Shown here piece after piece: positions 16,657-25,878 of a DNA stretch of 64,000 nt. Every line of letters starts with the position of its first letter. The first letter of the stretch is position 1. The notes under the pieces are model-generated. The model saw nothing but the letters and a program-made list of their open reading frames with translations. It had not been told where the DNA came from and ran no database searches. Position numbers and translations under genes: made by a program. This DNA is from JAUIAS01 sp030425395. Its GTDB lineage: Bacteria > Pseudomonadota > Alphaproteobacteria > Rhodobacterales > Rhodobacteraceae. Location of the stretch: positions 3,906,001-3,970,000 of the forward strand of contig CP121336.1 in assembly GCA_043553855.1 (NCBI GenBank). The letters are read 5' to 3'.

Positions 16657-19071
16657 TCAGGCGCGCAGACGCGCCCCTTCGGGATCAAAGGGCGCATGTT
16701 CAAGGATCGTGCCGCCATGCGGCTGCCCCAGAACCATCACATCGACCCTGTCGCCCGGTTGGGCATTTTTCACAAAAGCCAGCGCCAGTGACATGTCCAC
16801 GCCATAGCCATACGCCCCCGACGTGACCCGCCCAATGCCTTCGCCATTGCGGAACACCGGTTCGCCCCCGGTTGCATCCGCGCCCGAGGCGGCGACCGCG
16901 TCTTCATCCAGCGCAATCAGGACCATCCGTTCCCGCGGTGTCTTGGCCATCGCTTCGGCAGCGGCGGATTTGTGCAGGAAGTCCTTGTCCATCTTGCAAA
17001 GCCGGTCCAGCCCGACCTCTTGCGGCCAGTATTCGGGGCTGTATTCGCGGCCCCACGACCCATAGCCCTTTTCGAGACGCAGGCTCATCAAGGCACGGCT
17101 GCCCACGGGGACCGCACCGACGTCCCGACCGGCCTCCAGCAAAGCGGCATAAAGGCGAGCCTGATCTTCGGCGGCGCAATGCAGCTCCCACCCCAGATCA
17201 CCGGTGAACGACACCCGCAACGCCATGCAGGGCACACCTGCCACGTCGATCGTGCGGGACGCCAAGAACGGAAAATCCGCCGTCTCAAGCGACGCATTGG
17301 TCAACCGCTGCAAGAGAACCCGCGATTGCGGACCTGCGACGTTAAAGCCGCAATGACTGTTGGTGAGGCTTTCAAAGGTGGTGCCCTCCGGCAATGGCAC
17401 CATGTCGTAGAAGCGCTTCTGATACCGCTCGGCCATGCCCGAGGACACGATCCAGAACTCGTCCTCTGCCAGCCGCGTGACTGTCGCGTCCCCCGCAATG
17501 CCGCCCCGCACACCGATCAGCGGCGTCAGACATGATTTGCCCACCGCGCGCGGCATTCGGTTGGCAAAGACAGCGTTCAGCCAGTCTTCGGCACCCGGAC
17601 CCTTGACCCGGTATTTGGCAAAGTTCGAAATGTCGATGATCCCGGCCCGTTCGCGCAGGCTGCGCGCCTCGCGGCCAACGCTGTGCCACCAGGGCTGCCG
17701 GGTAAAGCCCGCGGTATCCGGGGTGTCGGCGTCAAAATAGGCGGGGTGTTCCCAGCCATAGTTCAGCCCGAACACGGCACCCATTTCCTTTTGCATGTCA
17801 TAGGCCGGCCGGGTGCGCACCGGGCGACCCGCCTCGCGTTCCTCGCCGGGGAAGTGGATCTTGAACCGGTGGGCATAGCTGTCCTGAACACGCGCCTTTG
17901 TGAACGCCTTGTCCGCCCAATCGCCAAACCGGGCCATGTCCCACGCGAACATGTCATACTGCATTTCGCCTTCGACGATCCACTGGGCCACCATCAGCCC
18001 CATGCCTGCCGACTGGCTAAAGCCGGGAATGATCCCGTTGCAGCAGAAATACCCCTTGAGTTCCGGCACCGGCCCAAGGATCACGTTGCTGTCGGGTGAC
18101 CAGATCATCGGCCCGTTGATCACCCGTTTGATGCCCGCCTCGCCGACCACCGGCACCCGGTCGATGGCGCGCATCATGTTTTCCTCGATCCGTTCAAGAT
18201 CGTCGGGGAACAGGTCATGGGCAAAATCCAGCGGCGTGCCCTCTTCCGCCCAGAACCGCATGTCCTTCTCATATGCGCCGATCAGCAGCCCCTTGCCCTC
18301 CTGGCGCAGGTAATATTCGCCGTCACGATCCGCCACAGACGGCAAGCGGCGGTCCATCGCGTCGATCTGGGGGATGGTCTCGGTCACGAAATACTGGTGT
18401 TCCGTTGGCTGCAACGGCAAGGTGATCCCCGCCAGCGCGGCCACCTCCCGCCCCCAGAGCCCGGCCGCGTTGATCACCCATTGGGTATGAATTTCTCCCT
18501 TGGGTGTTTCCACGATCCATGTGCCATCGGCTTGCGGACGTGTGGCCGTAACCGGGGTAAAGCGGTGGATTTCCGCGCCCCGCTGGCGCGCGCCGACAGC
18601 ATAGGCATTTGTCACACCGGACGGATCCACGTTGCCGCCGTCGGGTTCCCACATGATGCAGCGGATGCCATCAAAATTGACCAGCGGGTGCAGGCGTTCG
18701 GCCTCATCACGGGAAATCTCGTGGAAATTCATGCCGTAAAGGCGGGCCTTGGCCTCTTGCAACCGCAGCTGGTGTTCGCGTGCTTCGGTCTGTGCCAGAT
18801 ACAGGCTGCCGGGTTGGAACACGCCGCAGGATTGGCCCGTTTCGTCCTCCAGCGCGTTATACAGTGTCATTGTATAATGTTGCAGCCGCGAGATATTCGC
18901 GCTGTCGTGCAGCCCGTGAATATTCGCCGCCGCGTGCCAGGTCGACCCGGATGTCAACTCGTCTCGTTCCAGCAGGACGACATCCGTCCAGCCAAGTTTG
19001 GTCAGGTGATACAGGATGGAGCAGCCAATAACGCCCCCTCCGATGATGACGGCCTGTGCTTGCGTGCGCAT
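16657..19071 (-). CDS. FAD-dependent oxidoreductase with GcvT domain (dimethylglycine dehydrogenase-like), copy 1
   Basis: Predicted amine dehydrogenase/demethylase, 804 residues, of the dimethylglycine/sarcosine dehydrogenase group. The N-terminal FAD domain starts AVIIGGGVIGCSILYHLTKL (dinucleotide GxGxxG) and has TSGSTWHAAAN, where the His of this motif carries the covalent FAD in family members. FAO_M and GcvT-like folate-binding domains follow (about 420-800), with FTGDLGWELHC and ALMSLRLEKGYGSWGREYSP. The second half would pass the one-carbon unit to tetrahydrofolate. The ATG at 19071 has GAAAGGA upstream and is preferred to one 27 bases earlier. It is a paralogue of the gene at 20659. 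The actual methylated substrate is not determined. Confidence 0.9.
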   Translation of the reverse strand: MRTQAQAVIIGGGVIGCSILYHLTKLGWTDVVLLERDELTSGSTWHAAANIHGLHDSANISRLQHYTMTLYNALEDETGQSCGVFQPGSLYLAQTEAREHQLRLQEAKARLYGMNFHEISRDEAERLHPLVNFDGIRCIMWEPDGGNVDPSGVTNAYAVGARQRGAEIHRFTPVTATRPQADGTWIVETPKGEIHTQWVINAAGLWGREVAALAGITLPLQPTEHQYFVTETIPQIDAMDRRLPSVADRDGEYYLRQEGKGLLIGAYEKDMRFWAEEGTPLDFAHDLFPDDLERIEENMMRAIDRVPVVGEAGIKRVINGPMIWSPDSNVILGPVPELKGYFCCNGIIPGFSQSAGMGLMVAQWIVEGEMQYDMFAWDMARFGDWADKAFTKARVQDSYAHRFKIHFPGEEREAGRPVRTRPAYDMQKEMGAVFGLNYGWEHPAYFDADTPDTAGFTRQPWWHSVGREARSLRERAGIIDISNFAKYRVKGPGAEDWLNAVFANRMPRAVGKSCLTPLIGVRGGIAGDATVTRLAEDEFWIVSSGMAERYQKRFYDMVPLPEGTTFESLTNSHCGFNVAGPQSRVLLQRLTNASLETADFPFLASRTIDVAGVPCMALRVSFTGDLGWELHCAAEDQARLYAALLEAGRDVGAVPVGSRALMSLRLEKGYGSWGREYSPEYWPQEVGLDRLCKMDKDFLHKSAAAEAMAKTPRERMVLIALDEDAVAASGADATGGEPVFRNGEGIGRVTSGAYGYGVDMSLALAFVKNAQPGDRVDVMVLGQPHGGTILEHAPFDPEGARLRA

Positions 19072-19194
19072 GTCCGGTCCTTTCGTTGCCCGGGCCACAT
19101 TCGCAGATGACCGCGCCCGGACTTTGCAGTTTCCGACAATGACAGGTCAGTCCGCGCCAAGACATGCCGCTGTTGGACAAGTCGCCAGCCTCGG

Positions 19195-19230
19195 GACGCC
19201 TCCGGCGGGAGTATTTTGGGCCAGAAGAAG
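19195..19230 (+). repeat. Second copy of the GGGA(G)TATTT...AGAAGAAG intergenic motif
   Basis: Small stem-loop CGCC-TCC-GGCG followed by GGAGTATTTTGGGCCAGAAG. It resembles the motif at 3961-3990 and sits upstream of the FAD/GcvT gene and just downstream of the DUF2254 gene, both on the minus strand. Function unknown; it may be a repetitive extragenic element or the remains of a terminator. Confidence 0.45.
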
Positions 19231-19247
19231 CAAAGGCACCGCGACCA

Positions 19248-20504
19248 TCAGGCGGACCCGCCCGAGGCAGCCTTGGCGGCTTGGGCCAAAGCGGTGCGAT
19301 CTTCTTCAAAGGTCATGGCGGAGTTCGCCCGTCTGAGCGCGCTTTGGCGAAGCTCTTCGGCGGCGGCGGCGATGCGTTGATCCGGGTGGTGACGTGCCAG
19401 ATCGCCAAGCCGCGCCTGCAAGGCCCGCTGCACATCCAACGCGCCCGCCCCGTCCCTTGCGATCAGGCCAAACGGGGCCACGACAAAACGCGCCACTTCC
19501 GGCGGCGGCAGAAAGACGCGCGCATCCGCGTCGGGCTTCGGATCTTGTGCGGTGCCCTCCCAGCTTTCCAATGTCCATGTCAGGCGGTCGATCATGTCGA
19601 TGGCGGTGCCGGAATCGTTGACGCCGGGCGACAGCGCGCGGCTGGCGATTTCGGAGAGCATCCGCAACCCAATGCCGGGATCCTGCTGAACGTCGCGCAT
19701 CGGTCCGATCTCGACCTGTTTGTGCACACAAGCGCCCAGCCGTTCATCCGTGACATGCGCCAGAACCGCCCCGCGCCGCACGTAATCGCCGGGCCGGCAC
19801 ACCAGATAGACCAGACCATCGCAGGATTGGGCCCTGTCAATAATGGCGGCCATGTTGATGACCGTGACGTAGCCTGAGCGCCTCGCCTGAACATCCTGCG
19901 CGTTCAGGGGCATTTGCGTGCCCGCGACCAAGGGCGTGGCACCAAGACATGGGCTGGCCATGACATCGCGCAACGCGGTCCTTGTCCGGGTCTGGATGCG
20001 ATCCGCGATATCGGTGAGCGATCCCATTGTCTGCAACCGCACGATCCAGCGCAGCATCACGACAACCACCAGGGCCAGCACCCCGAGCGTCATCACGAAA
20101 AGCACCACGATATCGCGATCCTCGAACATCGCGGCCGAGCGCAGGACGATGGATGTCATCGCATAGATGAAGGCCCCCATGAAAGTGGCGAGCACAAGCT
20201 GGCTCGACCCATCCTCAAGCTGGATGCGGTTGGCGCGCGGGGTCCATTGCGCCGAAATGGATCGTTGAACCGTGACCACAACCGACAGCGAAAAAGTTGT
20301 CACGGCGAGCATCGAGGTGGCCATGATATCAAGCAGCCTGTCGACCGCGCCCGCGCCCACAAGATCGCCAAAGCTTTGCGGAAGAAACGGCCCGATCAGC
20401 TTAGCCGCGGCAACCGCGACGATGGACAACAGCGCAATTCCCGCCACCCGCAGTCGGAACCGGGTCAGCGCGTGGGTCACACCGTTGATGATCTGTGTGA
20501 ACAT
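19248..20504 (-). CDS. DUF2254 family membrane protein
   Basis: Predicted inner-membrane protein of 418 residues. The N-terminal third holds four hydrophobic helices (starting AGIALLSIVAVAAAKLIGPF, then DIMATSMLAVTTFSLSVVVT, LATFMGAFIYAMTSIVLRSA and VVLFVMTLGVLALVVVVMLR). The family hallmark SISAQWTPRANRIQLEDGSS is present, and a soluble C-terminal domain with SRALSPGVNDSGTAIDMIDR follows. Molecular function of DUF2254 is not known to me. Translation is placed at the ATG at 20504, with AAAGGA nine bases upstream; an in-frame extension of 61 residues upstream lacks coding character. It is divergent from the FAD/GcvT paralogue at 20659. Confidence 0.88.
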   Translation of the reverse strand: MFTQIINGVTHALTRFRLRVAGIALLSIVAVAAAKLIGPFLPQSFGDLVGAGAVDRLLDIMATSMLAVTTFSLSVVVTVQRSISAQWTPRANRIQLEDGSSQLVLATFMGAFIYAMTSIVLRSAAMFEDRDIVVLFVMTLGVLALVVVVMLRWIVRLQTMGSLTDIADRIQTRTRTALRDVMASPCLGATPLVAGTQMPLNAQDVQARRSGYVTVINMAAIIDRAQSCDGLVYLVCRPGDYVRRGAVLAHVTDERLGACVHKQVEIGPMRDVQQDPGIGLRMLSEIASRALSPGVNDSGTAIDMIDRLTWTLESWEGTAQDPKPDADARVFLPPPEVARFVVAPFGLIARDGAGALDVQRALQARLGDLARHHPDQRIAAAAEELRQSALRRANSAMTFEEDRTALAQAAKAASGGSA

Positions 20505-20658
20505 GATGAACGCGTCCTTTCCCGGTTTGCGTGTTCCAAGCCTGTGTTCCGGTCCCCTGTCCCAGCAGCGACGCCACGCGTCGCAGACAGCCAACCGGCA
20601 TATTGACTTCCTGGCACATAGTGCACCACACCACCTGCCAGAACAAAAGGAGCAATGC

Positions 20659-23070
20659 ATGAAAACCACCACGCGCGTTTGTGTCATCGGCGGCGGTGTC
20701 GTCGGCTGTTCGGTTCTGTATCACCTGACCAAGCTGGGCTGGTCGGATGTGATGCTGCTCGAACGCTCGGAATTGACATCGGGCTCCACCTGGCACGCGG
20801 CAGGCGGGTTTCACACGCTCAACGGCGATACCAACATGGCCGCGCTTCAGGGCTATACCATTCGCCTTTACAAGGAGTTGGAAGAAATCACCGGCATGTC
20901 CTGCGGATTGCATCACGTGGGCGGGGTGACGCTGGCGGACAACCGCGACCGGTTCGACATGCTGTTGGCCGAACGCGCCAAGCATCGTTTCATGGGACTG
21001 GAAACCGAAATCGTCGGTCCTGAGGACATCGCAAAAATCGCCCCTGTCACCAATACCGATGGCATCATCGGTGCGCTTTACGATCCGCTGGATGGCCACC
21101 TTGATCCTTCGGGAACAACCCATGCCTATGCCAAGGCGGCGCGAATGGGTGGGGCCACGATCGAAACCCATTGCAAGGTGATCAGCACCACGCCGCGCGC
21201 GGACGGGACATGGGACGTCGTGACCGACAAGGGCACCGTTCATGCCGAACACGTGGTCAACGCAGCCGGGCTCTGGGCGCGCGAAGTCGCGGCAATGGCC
21301 GGCGTCTATCTGCCGCTGCACCCGATGGAGCATCAATACCTTGTCACCGGAGATATCCCGGAAATCTATGAGCGCGAACACGAACACCCGCATGTGATGG
21401 ACCCCGCCGGGGAAAGCTATCTGCGGCAGGAAGGACGCGGGCTGTGCATCGGTTTTTACGAACAGCCCTGCCGCCCGTGGGCGGTTGATGGCACCAGCTG
21501 GGACTTTGGCCATGAACTGCTGCCCGACGATTACGACAAGATCACCGAAAGCATCGAATTCGCCTATCGGCGGTTCCCGGTTCTGGAACGCGCGGGCATC
21601 AAAAGCGTGATCCACGGACCATTCACCTTTGCCCCCGATGGCAACCCCTTGGTCGGTCCGGTTCCCGGGCTGCGCAACTACTGGTCGGCCTGCGGGGTCA
21701 TGGCCGGGTTTAGCCAGGGCGGAGGCGTCGGGCTGATGCTGGCACAGTGGATGATCGAGGGCGAATGCGAACGCGATGTGATGGCGATGGACGTGGCGCG
21801 CTTTCCTGAAACAATCGGGCCGGGCTTTACGTTGCCCAAGGTGGTCGAGAATTACCAGAAGCGGTTCTCGGTCTCCTACCCCAACGAGGAATTGCCCGCG
21901 GCGCGACCACTGCACACATCGCCCATGTATGACATTTTTAGCGGCATGGGGGCTGTCTGGGGATTCCAGTATGGTCTGGAAGTGGTGAATTACTTTGCAA
22001 CCGGGAACGAACCCGGCTTTGAAACGCCGTCATTCCGCCGCTCGGACGCGTTTGAGGCCACCGCCCGCGAAGTGCGTGGCGTCCGCGAGGGCGTGGGCAT
22101 CAACGAGGTGCAGAATTTCGGAAAATACCTTGTCACAGGGCCGCGCGCCCGTGACTGGCTGGACCGGATCATGGCCGGACGCATCCCACAACAGGGGCGG
22201 CTGTCTCTCAGCCCGATGCTGTCGGCCAAGGGTCGGCTTATCGGGGACTTCACGATTTCCTGCCTCGCCGAGGATCACTTTGTTCTGACAGCCTCCTATG
22301 GGGCACAAGCCTTTCACATGCGCTGGTTCAGGCAACATGAGGAAAGCGGCGTAAGCATTGAAAATATAAGCGATAAACGCACCGGATTTCAAATCGCGGG
22401 ACCAAAGGCCCGAGAGACCCTGGCCGCCTGCACCCGCGCCGATATTTCCGATATGCGGTTCCTGGATGTGCGCCGGATCACGGTTGGCATGGTGGACTGC
22501 GTGGTGCAACGTGTCAGCTATACCGGTGATCTGGGATATGAAATCTATTGCGATGCCATGGCACAACGGGCGCTATGGTCGGTCCTGTGGGCTGCTGGAG
22601 AGGCCCATGGCATGGTGCCTTTCGGGATGCGCGCAATGATGAGCCTGCGTCTCGACAAGCTGTTCGGGTCGTGGATGGCAGAGTTTTCGCCCGATTACAC
22701 AGCGGCGGAAACCGGGATGGATCGGTTCATTGCTTTTGGCAAGAACGCCGATTTCATTGGTCGTGCGGCCGCACAAGCCGACCGGGAAACAGGGCCGACC
22801 CGCCGCCTGTGCGCCTTTGAAGTGATGGCCGATGACGCGGATGTTCAGGGCTATGAACCGATCTGGATCGGAGATGAGGTCGTTGGCTTCTGCACCTCGG
22901 GCGGGTTTGCGCACTGGTCCCGCATGTCCATTGCCCAAGGGTTTCTGCCCGTGAGCCGTTTGGACGTGGACGAGGTCGAGATCGAGATTCTTGGCCAGAA
23001 GCGCCGCGCCCGGCGCATCCACGAGATGCCTTTTGACGCCGACGGGGCCCGGATGCGCGGAATGGGTTAA
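20659..23070 (+). CDS. FAD-dependent oxidoreductase with GcvT domain (dimethylglycine dehydrogenase-like), copy 2
   Basis: An 803-residue paralogue of the gene at 16657, with the same layout: FAD domain (RVCVIGGGVVGCSVLYHLTK; TSGSTWHAAGGFHTLNGD), FAO_M segment, GcvT-like folate domain (YTGDLGYEIYCDAMAQRALW; FGMRAMMSLRLDKLFGSWMA) and C-terminal barrel. Predicted to oxidise an N-methylated amine and hand the methyl group to tetrahydrofolate. The ATG at 20659 follows AAAAGGAG with normal spacing; the long upstream in-frame extension overlaps the divergent DUF2254 gene and is rejected. Sequence identity to copy 1 is clearly partial, so the two probably act on different substrates. Confidence 0.9.
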   Translation: MKTTTRVCVIGGGVVGCSVLYHLTKLGWSDVMLLERSELTSGSTWHAAGGFHTLNGDTNMAALQGYTIRLYKELEEITGMSCGLHHVGGVTLADNRDRFDMLLAERAKHRFMGLETEIVGPEDIAKIAPVTNTDGIIGALYDPLDGHLDPSGTTHAYAKAARMGGATIETHCKVISTTPRADGTWDVVTDKGTVHAEHVVNAAGLWAREVAAMAGVYLPLHPMEHQYLVTGDIPEIYEREHEHPHVMDPAGESYLRQEGRGLCIGFYEQPCRPWAVDGTSWDFGHELLPDDYDKITESIEFAYRRFPVLERAGIKSVIHGPFTFAPDGNPLVGPVPGLRNYWSACGVMAGFSQGGGVGLMLAQWMIEGECERDVMAMDVARFPETIGPGFTLPKVVENYQKRFSVSYPNEELPAARPLHTSPMYDIFSGMGAVWGFQYGLEVVNYFATGNEPGFETPSFRRSDAFEATAREVRGVREGVGINEVQNFGKYLVTGPRARDWLDRIMAGRIPQQGRLSLSPMLSAKGRLIGDFTISCLAEDHFVLTASYGAQAFHMRWFRQHEESGVSIENISDKRTGFQIAGPKARETLAACTRADISDMRFLDVRRITVGMVDCVVQRVSYTGDLGYEIYCDAMAQRALWSVLWAAGEAHGMVPFGMRAMMSLRLDKLFGSWMAEFSPDYTAAETGMDRFIAFGKNADFIGRAAAQADRETGPTRRLCAFEVMADDADVQGYEPIWIGDEVVGFCTSGGFAHWSRMSIAQGFLPVSRLDVDEVEIEILGQKRRARRIHEMPFDADGARMRGMG

Positions 23071-23111
23071 GCCGTTCGTCCCGCAACAGGCGGCCCCACA
23101 GGCCACTCGCT

Positions 23112-23140
23112 TGGGGATATTTTCGGTATCCGAAAAAAGG
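23112..23140 (+). repeat. GGGGATATTTT motif with short inverted repeat
   Basis: GGGGATATTTTCGG runs into an inverted repeat TTTTCGG-TAT-CCGAAAA (23120-23136). The GGATATTTT core resembles the motifs near 3970 and 19207. It lies between the FAD/GcvT gene and the nucleotidyltransferase gene and could end the former transcript or be part of the latter promoter region. Confidence 0.35.
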
Positions 23141-23177
23141 CGCTTGAGCGGAACCCGCCCAGCGTTAGGGTTTGGCC

Positions 23178-23813
23178 ATGGAGAAGAAGGATCGGTTCAT
23201 TTGCCCGGTGCTGTTGTTGGCGGCAGGGCGTTCGCGCAGGATGCGCGGGGACGACAAGCTGTTGCAGCCTGTGGACGGGGTTGCGATCCTGCGCAGCCGC
23301 GCCAAAGCGGCATTGGCAACGGGCCAAGACGTGATCGTTGTGCTGCCCTCGGGCGCTCAGGAAGCGGCACGCCGTGATGTGCTGGACGGCTTGCCGCTAA
23401 GGATCGTGACGGCACAGCGGGCCGAGGACGGGATGTCCGCGTCCTTGGTCACCGGCCTTGCCGCGATGCCTGTCCCAAGCGATGCGGTGATGATCCTGTT
23501 GGGCGATTTGCCCGAATTGCAGGCCGAAGACCTGCGCAGGGTGATGTCCGCTGCGCGCGCCGAACCTCATTTCATCTGGCGTGGGGCCTCGGACCAAGGC
23601 CACCCCGGCCATCCTGTTGTGTTCCCGGCACGGTTCTTTGACGATCTGGCCGCAGTGACCGGAGATTCCGGGGCATCGGGCGTAATCCGCGCACATTCCG
23701 GCGATCTGCGGCTGTGCCCCCTGCCCGGTCAGCGTGCGGTGACCGATCTGGACACGCCCGAAGACTGGGCCGCATGGCGCGCCGCGCGCGGCGATGGCGA
23801 TCCCGAAAAATAG
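23178..23813 (+). CDS. MobA/MocA-like nucleotidyltransferase
   Basis: A 211-residue NTP-transferase-fold protein. The N-terminal nucleotide-binding signature is LLLAAGRSRRMRGDDKLLQP, where the Lys after the GxxxRMG-like loop is typical of molybdopterin cytidylyl/guanylyltransferases and their relatives. VMILLGDLPELQAEDLRRVM supplies the acidic metal-binding segment (usually GDxP), and GHPVVFPARFFDDLAAVTGD matches the GxP/V(V)F block of MocA-like proteins. A role in making molybdenum or tungsten dinucleotide cofactor for a xanthine-dehydrogenase-type enzyme is plausible, and a tungstate-type transporter lies about 4 kb away, but no such enzyme is in the window. The ATG at 23178 is preferred over a TTG six bases earlier. 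Confidence 0.8.
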   Translation: MEKKDRFICPVLLLAAGRSRRMRGDDKLLQPVDGVAILRSRAKAALATGQDVIVVLPSGAQEAARRDVLDGLPLRIVTAQRAEDGMSASLVTGLAAMPVPSDAVMILLGDLPELQAEDLRRVMSAARAEPHFIWRGASDQGHPGHPVVFPARFFDDLAAVTGDSGASGVIRAHSGDLRLCPLPGQRAVTDLDTPEDWAAWRAARGDGDPEK

Positions 23814-23845
23814 GAAACGCGAACCGGTGGTCCGGTCCGCGTTCC
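23813..23845. terminator. Bidirectional terminator-like hairpin
   Basis: A 12-bp stem with one mismatch (AACGCGAACCGG with CCGGTCCGCGTT, loop TGGT) sits between the stop of the nucleotidyltransferase and the stop of the convergent Hint-domain gene. T-runs are lacking, so efficiency is uncertain. Confidence 0.55.
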
Positions 23846-23902
23846 ATGTATGCGCGCCCCGATCCGCGCGGCTGCATATTCGGGGAAGGTCTGCACCGAA
23901 GT

Positions 23903-25186
23903 TCAGTTGAGAACCAGGCGTGCCTCGTGTTTCTTGAGCGCGCGGCGGGCCGACTGATAGGCCGCGACGCCTTCTTCACCTTCAAGCTCGGGGAAGAGTT
24001 CATAGATTTCCGAACGCTGCGAGGTGCCCACGCCAGCCAGTGACATATCGCCGGGCTGGAAGCTTTCGGTCCAGGCGCCGTTGGACAGCACGACCTCGTG
24101 CTGATCGAACATGAAGTGGATATAGGTGACCGAGGGTTCGTCCACGATGTCGATGCCCTGCATGCCGACAAGATGCTTGGCCGCGACCAGAACTTCGCGT
24201 TCCTCGAAATAAAGCGCGGTGCGGTCGTTGGACACCAGAACCCGGTGGTTCGGCGACACCATCATGTCCTGTTCCGGCAGACCCTGCCCCAATGCGCCAG
24301 CGGCAATGCGCACCGGGCGCAGGTGGCTGGCAGAGGCCAGTTCCGCCACATCCAGATCGCGGCGGCCAATCCAGCGGATCGGCTGGATGCCGTTGTCGCG
24401 GGTGATTACGCGATCACCGACTTCGAGGTCTTCAACGGCGCGTTCGCCATCGGGGGTTGCGATCAGGGTTCCGGGGGTAAAGCAAGGCACGACGACTATT
24501 TCTCCGTCATAGATGGCAACGTAATCGATCTGACCGTTGAAGTATTTCATGAATTCTTCGTCGGTGTTTTCGCGAGCGCCAAAGGTGAAGTTTTGCAGGG
24601 TGCTGTCACCGATGTCCATGGTAAGACCGGTGACGTTGATATCGGTGGTTTGAGAGTCGCCGGTGGTCAGGTTCTGAGCGGTGAAAGATCCGCCACTGGT
24701 TTCCGACCAGGTGTAGGTGGTGCGCAGAACGTCACCGGGGACAAAGAACCCCGGACCGGTTGTTTCGAACACCGACACGGTGCTGCCAATTGTCGGGCCG
24801 ACATTGTGTGTCAGTTCGATCGCGCCGGTTTCGGTGATGTGAATTTCGAAATACCCATCATCCGGACCGTGCCAGAATGTGCCGCGGTTGATGACTGTCT
24901 GGAACGCCGCTCCGGTGTTGGGACCGGGTGTGAATTCGGCGATCAGCGTGCCTTCGGCAAGATCGAAAGGCGCATCGTCGCCAAACACGTCGAAACGGTC
25001 ATCGACGCCGACAAAGGTGGTGCCCGTCAGAACCAGCTGATCGGCAACCGCAGTCGCATCGTCGATAAACACACCATCCTGTGCGATCCCGTCATCAAGC
25101 CCGGTGTCGTTGTTTTCGGCACCGCCACGGAAATCCCACAGGCCAAGGAGGTTCGCCGGAAAGCTGTCTGTGAAATTGTTAGCCAT
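23903..25186 (-). CDS. LamG-like plus Hint (hedgehog/intein) domain protein
   Basis: A 427-residue acidic protein without a signal peptide. Residues about 1-225 look like a concanavalin/LamG beta-sandwich (LLGLWDFRGG, then YFEIHITETGAIELTHNVG and FNGQIDYVAIYDGEIVVV). A Hint_2-type domain begins at the Cys in PCFTPGTLIATPDGERAVED and includes EVGDRVITRDNGIQPIRWIG and MMVSPNHRVLVSND, where Cys and His match the residues that drive N-S acyl shift in Hint proteins. In Rhodobacteraceae such Hint proteins are numerous and often presumed to leave by type I secretion; I see no RTX repeats here. The ATG at 25186 follows AGGAG; an ATG 30 bases earlier is less well placed. Confidence 0.85.
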   Translation of the reverse strand: MANNFTDSFPANLLGLWDFRGGAENNDTGLDDGIAQDGVFIDDATAVADQLVLTGTTFVGVDDRFDVFGDDAPFDLAEGTLIAEFTPGPNTGAAFQTVINRGTFWHGPDDGYFEIHITETGAIELTHNVGPTIGSTVSVFETTGPGFFVPGDVLRTTYTWSETSGGSFTAQNLTTGDSQTTDINVTGLTMDIGDSTLQNFTFGARENTDEEFMKYFNGQIDYVAIYDGEIVVVPCFTPGTLIATPDGERAVEDLEVGDRVITRDNGIQPIRWIGRRDLDVAELASASHLRPVRIAAGALGQGLPEQDMMVSPNHRVLVSNDRTALYFEEREVLVAAKHLVGMQGIDIVDEPSVTYIHFMFDQHEVVLSNGAWTESFQPGDMSLAGVGTSQRSEIYELFPELEGEEGVAAYQSARRALKKHEARLVLN

Positions 25187-25878
25187 GAGGCGTCTCCTGA
25201 TAAGGCTCGTTACCACCGCGATATGCGGCTACTCAGCGCCCAATTGAGGAGGTGTAAGCGTCAGAACCGGATGCGACCGTTCCGGAAGGGACACGGCGCA
25301 AGGTCTAAGACCTTGCGGGGACCTTTCGGGTCAGAGATATCGTTCCGCCAAAAGCGGTTCTCAAGCTCTGCGATGCGCATCAAGTTTTGACGCTTTGGCC
25401 TGTGATCGCCCCCGTGACCATCAGACCGTGCCCCCCAAGCGGGCAAGACCATATGTAATGGTCAGATTGTGACGAAGGAAGCAAAAAATGCTCGAAAGAT
25501 AGCTCGAATAAGGCAAAAGAGGTCCAAATGTGGCTATTTAGAGGCCGATTTCACCCTATCAAAATGACTGCATTGTTTCCCTTTGGGACCAGAATAATGC
25601 TCCAAATGGCCGAATTTTCCCTGATTTTTAAGGGGTTTCGCACGTTTCACCTCAGGATTGTATCCAAATAGAAAACGATTGCCGGGCTATTTACGGGGCG
25701 GCCTCAATCCGGGGAAATGTGGCAAGAATGCGGCACCGTTGTTGCCGCCTGCGCGCCTATTGCGCGCAAACTGCGGGATTAACCACGAAACGGACATGGC
25801 CCGTGCGAATCAATCTGGGCGAAATCATTGAAATGGGGCGAAAATGCGCGCTTGTCGCCGCCGCAAGATTCGCAGAAC
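25187..25878. other. 692-bp gene-free region, locally AT-rich
   Basis: No convincing gene lies here. The part from about 25480 to 25700 is clearly more AT-rich than its surroundings (runs such as AAAATGACTGCATTG and TTTTTAAGGGGTTTC). A perfect short palindrome lies at 25297-25317. The region must hold the promoter of the minus-strand Hint gene and that of the plus-strand HTH gene. Two possible 60-63-codon frames near 25719-25939 overlap on opposite strands and show no ribosome site or family; I do not call them. Confidence 0.6.
25297..25317. promoter_or_regulatory. Perfect inverted repeat upstream of the Hint gene
   Basis: Arms CGCAAGGTCT and AGACCTTGCG are exact reverse complements around a single A. 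It lies 111 bp upstream of the Hint-protein start. A one-base loop makes an RNA hairpin unlikely and a dimeric repressor/activator site more likely, but the cognate protein is unknown. Confidence 0.45.

Noticed and set aside
20272..20658. N-terminal extension of the second FAD/GcvT enzyme by about 129 codons
   Set aside because: It is antisense to the DUF2254 gene and low in coding character; the ATG at 20659 has a good ribosome site and begins directly before the FAD-binding strand.
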